Of a DNA stretch of 64,000 bases, positions 55,151-64,000 are shown in pieces. Both the position numbers and the translations under genes were made by a program. Position 1 is the first letter of the stretch, and each line of letters begins with the position of its first letter. The notes beneath the pieces are model-generated. The model was given only the letters and a program-made list of their open reading frames with translations, was not told the DNA's origin and did no database searches. Origin of the DNA: Megalopta genalis (taxonomy: Eukaryota > Arthropoda > Insecta > Hymenoptera > Halictidae); assembly GCF_051020955.1 (NCBI RefSeq), contig NC_135019.1, positions 21,581,375-21,645,374 on the forward strand. The letters run 5' to 3'.

Positions 55151-57638
55151 TTTGACTGACTTTAATTGTGAACGATCCGGAAAGTGTTAATTTTTACGAT
55201 GGAATACTATTCCAAATGCATGATCGGAGAACAGTTTTGAATTATTTATTATAGAATCAGGTGAGAAACGGATTTTAATGGAACAGATTATTCGTTATTT
55301 GCTATACAGTTCTTTTCTAGATTGATTAATTATTTTACAATTATACGGCCTTGATCGTGGGATAGTCGCGACAGGGGCATAGGTCGCAATCGCATGACGA
55401 TTGCATTCGGACGCCTTCCCTGCGAAATGCAACTATTTTATAAAAATCGTGTCTCTCGACGTTGAGCACATATCTTCTCGTTCACGTGGAAATTCTGAGC
55501 GTTCAACTATAGTGTTGATAAATCCGTATTAAAAAACAAGTGAAATCCATTTTTTACGCCACGTGGAAACACGGGCAGCCATTCGTGTTATAAACGTGTG
55601 AAGCGTGCGATCTTAAAAAGAATTCTGTACAACAACGATGCAAATTCGAATTTTGCTCTTTATCATAGACAGGTGAAATGTCACGAATCCCTTAACAAAG
55701 CCCGACCATACTAGAAAATTCCAATCGGAGCATGTATAATTTTGTCATGTGGAAAATAATCACGGCACAACGTGTATGCATTGTATACATTGCACATATA
55801 CATATAATCGAAATTGTTTTGTTGCAGTGTATAGCCAATCGAAGACAGCTCAACTTTTGTTTAAAACATTTTTTGTCAGATTATCGTTTGAAAAATCGTG
55901 AAAAGTATTACGTGAGTCACCCTGTATACGATGTGAAGAGAGTGCTCCGAATGTTTGGTGTCAGTTGTCAACATTTCTCGAGATGACCACGTTCGTTATC
56001 TGTACTTTTATATGCTATGTTATATTAAATTCATTTAGAAAAACTTTTCATTTTATCCGAAAAATCTTCTCATTATGTTAAATTTCAAATGTTCCGATAT
56101 GCTTCACAAGTACATACTGTTTCATAACACTGAGCACGTCCGAGCCTGACTTGTCACGACGCTTATCCACCGCTTATTTCGGCGTTTTCTTCTCCGAAAT
56201 AGGGATCGTGTGTTTTACTGCAATTGATTATCCGGATAGTACAAGATATGTACTTTGACACGACCGCGACACGTATGCGACACGCCGATGGTCGTTACTC
56301 ACACGTAAAAGACAAGAAGCACTGGCAAAATGCCCGTAAAACGCTCTTCCATGCTTCGGCGGAGAACACGCAGCGTGTAAAACGATCCGCATAATCCCGG
56401 CCTTATGCATTACCTAAACATTTCCCCTGCTTTCTTTTATTTCAACGAACTAGCTCGTACCGTAACAAGCTCCTTTATTTATGATCTCTGATCTCACGAA
56501 GCCACGCAACTGTTCCGAGTTTTCGCGTTTTACGTTATTTAAGGGGGTCGTTATTTAATAATAATAATAAATTATAGGTCTTTATTAGTTCGTGGCTTCG
56601 ATAGGACTGAACGTAAGTGAAAACACTACGTGGGGGCGACGTCCGCGGTGCCCCACGCGTCATCAATTCCCTGGCAACTCGGGTTGGGGAAGTCAACAAT
56701 CCCCTCCATTACTCCACTTCAGTTTGTTGACTAGTCCGGGGAAGTGTGGACGCGAGGGACGCTCCTATGTTGCAAGGAAATAGTCATAGGTTACTCTGGA
56801 TGCAACACGTTGTTACCATGAGAACATCATGTTTGTATTGTTCTTTCATTTTTATTTGCAATGTAATTCTTTTTAACGAGATCAAGACAAAAAAATCAAA
56901 CCATTATTAGAAATTTTTAAATCTAGTTTCTTAAAAAGCTAAAGTTTTGATTCCATTATGAAAATCACAGATCAAATTTTATTTAAAAAATGCAATATCT
57001 TTAGTTCAATAATGATGTTTTCAAATATACGTAAAATTGTCGTAAGGGCGCAGTAACCGGGGCGGGGGCCTCAGTGATCGACACCCTTATCCTAAATACC
57101 GATTATTCGATTGATCGATAACATCTATAGGATATCGTTACTTGCACTACGATTTCTTTCACATGTGCTGTTATTAGCACTTCCTTAGTCGGTAATAATT
57201 TCGCTGATAAAAAGAGACAATTTTTGTTTCATGTATGTCTCCAGGTACTTTCAATCCTAGATTTCAATAACAAAAGAATCAAATTTTGTTTCGATTTAGA
57301 AGAAATGAATAACGTTCATATACACAATATCGCACAATAGTAGATGATGTATGAAATCTTCGTCGCTTGTTGCTATAGTCCAAGCGGTTAAGATGAACGG
57401 AAGCTCCAAAGATGATCGAAGTAAAGTAACATGTGATGAATTTATTTAGTCAAATGTTTCTACCTCTATTTGTATTTATTACAGGCAACATATTTATTTT
57501 AGCTATAGTCTGCTTCTTTTCTAAGCAATTTAATTTTCGTGCGCATCTACTAATTCAGCCGAGTCGAAACTTAACACTCGATACCTAAAGGTTCTTTGCT
57601 AGTCGAATAGAGTTCAAGAAGGTCTCAGGATCTTAGAC
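55151..57638. other. Unclassified DNA with one dispersed-repeat fragment
   Basis: 56650-56730 is the repeat shared with 44765-44870 (inverted). Around it, 56600-56760 is GC-richer. No gene supported in the remainder. Confidence 0.4.
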
Positions 57639-58208
57639 TATACTCCGTTCATCGAGAACTGGCACAAAATATAAACAGCTGCACACGAACGACACATAAT
57701 CAGACCTGGGCGGAATCACAATTTTCGGGCCCTTCTATATGACGAAATAGGAAGTTAATTTTCTAAACAATATTCAATATTCAATATCCAATATTAATGC
57801 AATATTGTAAGATAAATAATGTTATTAACTAAAATACGTAACGAGATAAATTAAAAAGCAAAGTCAGTTGTAAAAAAATGTATTTTATTAACCTATTACG
57901 ACCATATCGAGAAATAAGAAACCTCCAGTCGAGTCAATGCAACGTTTACTTTAAGATTTTTGTCCGCCTGGCCTTGCATGCAAGTAGGGCAGCCAGAAAA
58001 TTCGTCTCATGGCTTCCCAAAATCGTCTATCAAATGTATCCTTTCCATTTCTCGCTTTTTTTGGTTACCCTGCATACAAGGACCTTCGGTGAGTGGCCTC
58101 TAAAATTCGTTCCTGAGCATTGTCGCCTAATAGCTACTCACCCGCAACCACAGTACCGATTACATGAACGTTTTGTTTACATTGTGTGCCAGTTTTCGAT
58201 GAACATAC
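57639..58208. mobile_element. F5 MITE, copy 3, interrupted by about 340 bp
   Basis: Left part TATACTCCGTTCATCGAGAA..CTGGCACAAAATATAAACAG to GGAATCACAATTTTCGGGCC, and right part CTCTAAAATTCGTTCCTGAG ... CAGTTTTCGATGAACATACT. About 57740-58080 between them is absent from copies 1 and 2 and is unclassified. Confidence 0.8.
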
Positions 58209-59245
58209 TGTCCGTTGCACAGAAGAAATCCGCTGAGAAAAGTAAAGGACCGATCCCCACCAACCCATCCTTTTTATCGCCCTCGCCGAAGTAGGATAAC
58301 GCGTCTCCATTTCTATTAGCCGCAAGTTAGCCGTAATACTGAATTTCCACGAAATGAGGGACTCGAGTTCGGCCGATTAAAAACAAACACCGTTTCCTAA
58401 CTCCAGTTACCGTCTGGCTGCCCCATGGTCGCCATTTTCGGCTAGGAGCACATCAGACACGTGTGGCTGTACTTTGTGTATGTGTGTTTTATTTACGCGA
58501 CCGCGGGCGAACGAGACGCGCGACGGGAGGCAGCAGGCGTAGAATAATCGAGACAAAGTGAAACATACGCAACAATTGCAAGATGCAAGAGTGTTGACTT
58601 ATCCCTAAAGCATTAACTTTAGAGTCTTCTGTAGAACACATGATTATTTGTAATTACTAACTACTAATTAGCATCTTGATTAACTTCTCGTTGCATTATG
58701 CAGCAAACATACTGTACTATACACATATTTTTTACATTTATGTTGTATCATATGATTTTTTCAAGCAGTTATCATATACGTCTTAAATATGAGTTCAATA
58801 TTTATAAAGTATAAGTGAAAATAATCATCCGGTATTACTCTCATGTTCGCAGGCTTGCAATGTATTATTCGAGTATAGGAATTTTATGGATTTCTTACGC
58901 CTACCTTAACGTATAACGTTAAGAACCTGAAGGTAATATTGGGAAACGGGAAAATGAAACACTACGCCTAAACTAAATGAGGCAAAGGGGAATTGATCGC
59001 CCACTCCACCTAGCCTCTTCCTTTTTTTTTTTGATTCCAGACTTTTGATTATTATTGGCTAAGTTACGCGCTGAATAAGAGACGTGAGTGATCAGGTGGA
59101 GCGGGCGACTGATTCCTCTTGCTCGTCGCGTCGATTAGCATAGAATAGTGGGGACTACGGGAGTGCAGGTCAGGCGGAGCGAGTGGAATACCTCCCCTCT
59201 CTGCCGAAGTAACGGACTTCTTCTGAGCAACGGACAATAAATAAA
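58209..59245. other. Unclassified DNA bounded by a short inverted pair
   Basis: TCCGTTGCACAGAAGAAATC at 58210 is mirrored near 59205-59232 (GACTTCTTCTGAGCAACGGA). 58370-58560 is GC-richer. It may be one degraded element; no ORF recognised. Confidence 0.4.
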
Positions 59246-59869
59246 CTTCTTTATTTGTACATAAACACAAGATTGTTCCATCAGAGTGGATTATTGGATC
59301 CGATGCCGATCCGAATCCAAACCTCTTCCAACTCATGGCTACCGCTTCCAAATCTCTTGAACTCTCACCCCCCTCCCTTAGCATTCCACGCGCTTTTTCC
59401 ACAGTTCCTGCCGAGTTGCTGCTTCCTAGCTCACATCATCTGAGCAGTATAAACTCTCTAGTATAAGAAGGAAGAACTCGAAGTATAATGACAAGCAACT
59501 TTTCGTTTTCTAGTAGAGATTTAATTGCAATAGCAATCGCATTACACGAGGAGAATAAGATTACAAAAACGAAAAGAGGAAGGAATTAGAGCGTCCATCC
59601 AATTTGGAGAAATCGAAAATCGCAAGGAGAACTTGTCTTGTATAAACAATTAATCGATCACAGTTCAAAATTTTTATGAATACTTTCGAATGTTCAAAGA
59701 GATTCATTCAACATTTAATTGAATAAAATTAAACCGATAATTACGAAAGAAAACGTTGTAAAAAAGTCAATATCAATTTCTAAAGTGACGGATTTTTGTT
59801 TAATTCTAATATTATTTCATTCTCGTTGAATCCAACAAATATACTCGTCTCGGAAACTATATTAACATC
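59246..59869. other. Unclassified DNA, nothing recognised
   Basis: No gene or repeat supported. Confidence 0.45.
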
Positions 59870-60290
59870 TTTTCAAACGGAATAAGTGTTTAGATTGCTG
59901 TCGACTGATCTGAGCCTATAACGACAATTTAAACAACGCGTTTTGTAGATCTCGATACCTTATATACATGCTGAAAATTTCATCGAAATTGCTTGTGTGA
60001 CGCATAACCCATTGAAATAAATAAAAATTATCCGTTTTCGATTGAAATTCGTGAAAACCCCGCTGCTTTCACGAACTTTAAATTCATAACAATCTGAATC
60101 GATTTCGATGAAATTTTCAACGTCTATAAAAGACCGAAATCTACAAAACACGTTGTTTAAATTCTCGTTATAGGCGCACATAAAAAGAAGCTCGAGAAAC
60201 GTGAGTTTTTAAATATTAATCTCAATTTTAAAAACGTTGTTCCTTATGAAGTGGTGTTAACGTACATTCCGTCGCGAGTGTGTCTAATAA
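59870..60290. mobile_element. F4 MITE, near-complete diverged copy
   Basis: TTTTCAAACGGAATAAGTG at the left; GTAGATCTCGATACCTTATA, ATTTCATCGAAATTGC and the mirrored AATCGATTTCGATGAAATTT..TCAACG, GACCGAAATCTACAAAACAC around the centre. Confidence 0.8.
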
Positions 60291-60771
60291 GTATCGATAT
60301 TGCTTCTTGCGCGTTCCTTATACGTTCTCGAGATTCGTAACTGACAATAGTCGCAGAGTTCTGCGAGTTTTTCAAATACACGTGCATCACCCGTTCGTAG
60401 GTTGCAGACAGGTTTCTTCATCTTTCCAATTGAAACGTCGACGGCTCTAGGTTCACTGGTCTGTTTTCGATTCCTATATTCTGAACCCTTCCAATTCTTT
60501 TAGAGAAGACGTATCGAGGACCTCCGCACTCGTGTAACGGTCCAGACATCTTGGTCGCGCATACTCTGCGCGCATACTCGACGCGGTGCCCGGAATCGCG
60601 TTCTAATCTGTACTTGCTGCTAGAACGTCTCAGGGAGTCAAGGAGTGCCGCTCGCGAGTCAAGCGGGCCCAAACTTGTTAATAGACAACTAGGGGATAGT
60701 TCGGTTCTGTGTACACATGCTCCAGCTGCCGAAGGACATTCCTAATCTAAAAATGTTCCAACTTCACGATC
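60291..60771. other. Unclassified GC-richer DNA
   Basis: 60535-60680 is GC-richer (GCGCATACTCGACGCGGTGC). Frames on both strands, no domain. It lies between two F4 copies. Confidence 0.4.
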
Positions 60772-61345
60772 TATAGTGAGTAACGCTAATATTCGGGCAC
60801 CTTTTCAAACACGATTACTTTTCTAAATTGGATCAAGTGGGTTGAATTTTTCTTTGAAAATGTTAAACTTAGCCGTTCACTAGACGAAGAGAAAAATATT
60901 CATGCAAAAATTGCAATTGGTTGGGTTGACAGAAAAAAAAGAACGTGTTTGAAAAAAAATGAACGAAATCAGTTATCGTTATTATGGAATACAAATAACT
61001 TTAGATTTAGAAAATTGGAGCTCTTCACGATTTTCGATAATTTTAACAGTTTCCACCAATAACTGTAAGAAACCTGAAGATATTTTGTACATCTTTAAAT
61101 GCACCAAGCTCGTAACAACGTTAACCGATTTCGATGAAATTTTCAACATGCATGTAACTTACCGAGATCTAGAAAACATTTTTTAAATTTTCATTATAGA
61201 CTCAAAAAAAAAGTTAAAGAACAAGTTTCTCAGTCATTGTCTAGTACACTAATCCCACTATCATCTAAACAAAATTCAAGTCGTTCAATCCAGTTTTGAA
61301 AAAGCTATTGCGTTTTAAAGGGTAGCGAATATTAATGTCACTGTA
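60772..61345. mobile_element. F4 foldback MITE, full copy
   Basis: TATAGTGAGTAACGCTAATA..TTCGGGCACC and the complement of GGTAGCGAATATTAATGTCA..CTGTA are the ends. The centre has AACCGATTTCGATGAAATTT and ATGTAACTTACCGAGATCTA. 574 bp. Confidence 0.88.
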
Positions 61346-61590
61346 AACGTCAAAATATTTCGGTCTTCAATTTTTTTTTCGAACTACCAGGAAGATTATT
61401 AAGGACGAAAAACAAGTGGAAAAAAAACATTATTATTTAATTTTCTTTGTCAGTTTAACCAGTTGCAATTGTTGCAAAAATTCATTCACTTGTTGTCTAG
61501 TAAATTAGTCAGTCTACCACTGCAAGAAAATACATTTTCATTCAATTTCATTCATTTCAATTTACACACTCGTGTGCACGTATACGTATA

Positions 61591-62184
61591 CATAGTGAAT
61601 CGGATTAATATTCTGATATCCTTTAAAACAGAATAACTTTTTTAAAAGTGATCGAAATGGGACGTATTTCTTTGAGATTTGTTAGAGCGACTAGTTTACT
61701 GGCCTATGTCTGCTACTTTTTTTTATAAATTGCAATAGTTGAAATGAAAAAAATAAAGAAAACCCGCGGTTTTTAACTTTTTTATCTAAGCTTATGACGA
61801 AAATTTAAATGATGCGTTCTGTAGCTCTCTGTAACTTGCATGCTGCAAAATTTTATCGAAATCGGTCGACGTTATTGCCAGTTACAAACGATGAACAATA
61901 TAGCGTAAAACTGTTAGAAATCAGTAGATTTCAAATCAGTATCCATATAAGTTATCGAGATTTACAAAACGCATTTTGTGAAATTTTCGTTACTGGCCCA
62001 CATAAAAAGATAAAAAATTTTATTTTTTGTTGTTATTTTAAGAAATAGCAAAGTTAAAAAAAGTTAGTCATCGTACAGTAAAAAAGTTTCTCTAATGTCT
62101 TGAAAAAATTCAAATCATTTCGCCCAAGTAAAAAACGGTTCTTCTATTTTAAATGATGTCCGAATATTAATACGATTCACTGTA
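61591..62184. mobile_element. F4 foldback MITE, full copy
   Basis: CATAGTGAATCGGATTAATA..TTCTGATATCCTTT and the complement of AAATGATGTCCGAATATTAA..TACGATTCACTGTA are inverted. Both arms carry the F4 strings (CGAAATCGGTCGACGTTATT, AAGTTATCGAGATTTACAAA). About 594 bp. Confidence 0.88.
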
Positions 62185-62850
62185 CGTACACAAATACGCA
62201 CGATTGTATATGCACATGCACTGGAAGAATATAAATGTGCTGCAGATTTCTCTGAAGGTGGGGTGTGATTCGAAACTGCTGCGAACAGTCTGCGTCCTAA
62301 CTGCCCCTGAGTTATTCGACGAAGCATTATAATATTATCACGTTTTTCATACGACGAACGTTGGCTGTTTACGATTTTGTACGTCCAATGTACACAGAAG
62401 GAGATTGAACTGTTTAACGGTCACACATTACGGGCAGCTACATATGTAGGATATTTCTTAGATACGGATAATTATTTTTTAATATCGATAAATAACTGCA
62501 TAACCCAGGTTCGTAGGGTTCGTTTTCTGAAATGAAAGTATTGTGTTTTGAAAAATAAATCGAATGCATCAGGAGGTAGTGGTAACAATAATATGTTAGT
62601 CACCAGTAGACTGCGGATTTTATGCATTTATAAGAAAAATTATTAAACGAAATAACAAATAATGAAGACATGAGAAAAATTAAATAATATTCTACCACAC
62701 TCCTCACTTCATTGGATTCACCAAAAAAGGAAATATAATCTCATTTACCTTCTGTTCGTTGTAATTAATCTAGACAATTTGTATTCTGCACAATGATCCG
62801 CAGTCTAGTAATCAGTTTCTGGTTTCATTTATTTCAGTCAAATCGCTCCT
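62185..62850. other. AT-rich DNA between last MITE and repeat-protein ORF
   Basis: No gene supported. A possible minus-strand donor-like string (GAAG|GTAAAT) lies near 62747, unassigned. Confidence 0.4.
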
Positions 62851-62860
62851 TTTATTTATT
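62851..62860 (-). terminator. Poly(A) signal candidate for the repeat-protein ORF
   Basis: AATAAATAAA on the minus strand, about 85 bp beyond the TAA at 62947-62945. In AT-rich DNA such hexamers are common, so this supports the gene model only modestly. Confidence 0.4.
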
Positions 62861-62944
62861 AGAAATCAAATATATTCATGCGAGTATTTTTGCAGATTTG
62901 ACATGCACACTACATATGTACGCACTTCCTCCCTCCTGTTCGGA

Positions 62945-63535
62945 TTACTGTAGTCGTCTCTCCTTACCGATTTCAACGTCGCCAAAATCCACGTTGCCGA
63001 TTTTTACGTCGCCGATTTCTATGTCACAGGTTTCTACAATGCCGATTTCGACATCACTGACGTTTACGTTGCCGATATTAACTTTGACGGTTTCGACGTC
63101 GCCGAGACGCACGTCGCAGATCGACACTTTGCCGACATCTATATCACCAATTTTTAAGTTTGTGGTTTCTATGTCGCTCGTTTTCACATCGCTGAGTTTC
63201 ACATTGCCGATTTTTATGCTACCAAACTTTGCGTTGCCGAGTTCTACTCGGCCGACTCGTAGGTTGTGGAGTGTTATGTCGCTCAAATTCATCCTCCTGA
63301 ATGGCTCAACGTATTCCATATTGATATTCTGATTCATGCGGATATTCTGATCCACGCTGATATTCTGATCCACGCTGATATTCTGATCCACGCTGATATT
63401 CTGATCCACGTTGATATTCTGATCCACGCTGATATTCTGATCCATGCTGATATTCTGATCCATGCTGATATTCTGTAGAAAACAGAACCACTCAGTCCGT
63501 GAGGTCGACACGCAGCAAGATATTACATCGGACAT
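62945..63535 (-). CDS. Putative pentapeptide-repeat-like protein, novel
   Basis: 196 codons from ATG 63535 to TAA 62945. Residues 21-73 are hexapeptide repeats (QNISVD, QNISMD, QNINVD). Residues 85-189 are 21 consecutive five-residue units such as GDVEI, GNVDF, SDVEI, CDIEI, GDIDV, TNLKI: small residue, D/N, V/I/L, any, aliphatic or T. This fits the A(D/N)LXX pentapeptide pattern, which folds into a quadrilateral beta-helix, with V/I in place of L. The tail is GKERRLQ. An acceptor-like TTCTGTTTTCTACAG ends at 63473, right before the hexapeptides, so the first 21 codons may be intron and the true upstream exon may lie in 63540-63725. A donor-like G|GTAAGG occurs at 62968-62962. Function unknown. 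The alternative is a non-coding minisatellite. Confidence 0.4.
   Translation of the reverse strand: MSDVISCCVSTSRTEWFCFLQNISMDQNISMDQNISVDQNINVDQNISVDQNISVDQNISVDQNIRMNQNINMEYVEPFRRMNLSDITLHNLRVGRVELGNAKFGSIKIGNVKLSDVKTSDIETTNLKIGDIDVGKVSICDVRLGDVETVKVNIGNVNVSDVEIGIVETCDIEIGDVKIGNVDFGDVEIGKERRLQ
63323..63475 (-). repeat. 18-bp tandem repeat, 8.5 copies
   Basis: Unit GATATTCTGATCCACGCT (plus strand), eight full copies plus nine bases, differing at one to three positions (CACG/CATG, GCT/GTT). Being a multiple of three without internal stops, it is open in several frames on both strands. Confidence 0.97.
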
Positions 63536-64000
63536 ACCCGTTCTTCCTCAAGTCCTGGTCTTGATTCGCTCGCTCTATTACTTCTGTTTGCCTTCCTCGC
63601 GGATCGAACAGCCCTTGCTTTGTCAAATTTTGAATTTTCGGGAGTTTGTATACACTCGCGTTTATTTGTCGTCTTCGTAAATAGTCACGGTCGCGGTCAA
63701 CAGTAAATTTGTGTTCCAACACCTTCGAAATAGTCGCGATGTGTACATACAGTAGTTAACGACATTATTCAAACACTAATGTAATTTTGACTTCTACACC
63801 ATATATTTAAATAAATATACGTTAAAGGGGAAACATCCTTTTTGTGGCATATTAGAGTATATAAATTGTGCAAATTACAGAATACTTTCGCTTTAGTAAG
63901 AAGCGTCTTACATAATTAAAGAAATATGAAAAACAATCGAATTTTCACGACACATATGTATTCGAAAACCTTATAAAATTAAGTTGAAAAGTTATAAAAA
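63476..64000 (-). other. Possible upstream exon and promoter of repeat-protein ORF
   Basis: On the minus strand 63722-63492 is open (TVDRDRDYLRRRQINASVYK ...; first codon GTG, not ATG) and contains a good donor-like CGG|GTATGT at 63538-63532. A 65-bp intron to the acceptor at 63473 would be a typical insect size, but that join puts the repeats out of frame, so another donor or no splicing must apply. A TATA-like AT stretch lies near 63801-63820. Unresolved. Confidence 0.25.

Noticed and set aside
62793..63332. 179-codon plus-strand ORF across the 15-bp repeats
   Set aside because: It is the complement of the repeat array; a stop-free repeat unit keeps several frames open, and the hydrophobic-position conservation is in the minus frame.
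63323..63475. CRISPR-like array
   Set aside because: 18-bp units are contiguous with no spacers, in a eukaryotic genome context.
63266..63491. DILIHA- and SEYQRG-repeat ORFs over the 18-bp array
   Set aside because: Alternative frames of the same nearly perfect tandem repeat, without flanking coding signals.

Overview
This looks like an AT-rich animal nuclear window, most likely from an insect (a hymenopteran is a guess from repeat style, not shown). The evidence is two split exons with GT..AG borders, arthropod-like Gq-alpha protein sequence, very low coding density, and a dense load of Tc1/mariner-, hAT- and Harbinger-like repeats. No prokaryotic operon, rRNA or tRNA gene was seen.

Conserved gene: the minus strand carries two internal exons of a G protein alpha subunit of the Gq class. 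The exon with the P-loop is at 14775-14959 (185 bp) and the next one is at 178-332 (155 bp). Both have clean splice borders and compatible phase. The rest of the gene lies off the left edge. The N-terminal first exon was not found, so 14960 onward is probably a very long first intron and/or upstream DNA.

Insertion: the 14.4 kb intron between these exons contains a complete, young Ty3/Gypsy LTR retrotransposon (2251-7964). It has identical 264-bp LTRs, an ATAT target duplication, a tRNA-Pro primer binding site, intact gag and pol in -1 register, and the same orientation as the host gene. Its gag start codon lies inside the 5' LTR, and the primer binding site is translated.

Region 15-62 kb: this is a graveyard of palindromic (foldback) MITEs in about ten families, several present 3-8 times here, mostly with TA target sites. 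It also holds one Harbinger-type MITE with a TTA duplication, a hAT-type MITE, broken hAT transposase domains (16130, 28484, 37726; a fourth is at 1536 in the Gq intron), and a broken second Ty3/Gypsy integrase (39960-40920). Several elements are nested in one another.

Right edge (62.85-63.75 kb, minus strand): this is the most unusual object. A 196-codon ORF contains an 18-bp repeat tract coding a hexapeptide, followed by 21 units of a five-residue repeat with the pentapeptide-repeat pattern (small residue, D/N, V/I/L, x, hydrophobic or T). It has a good splice-acceptor-like sequence before the repeats and a poly(A) signal about 85 bp after the stop. It is a candidate undescribed repeat-protein gene.
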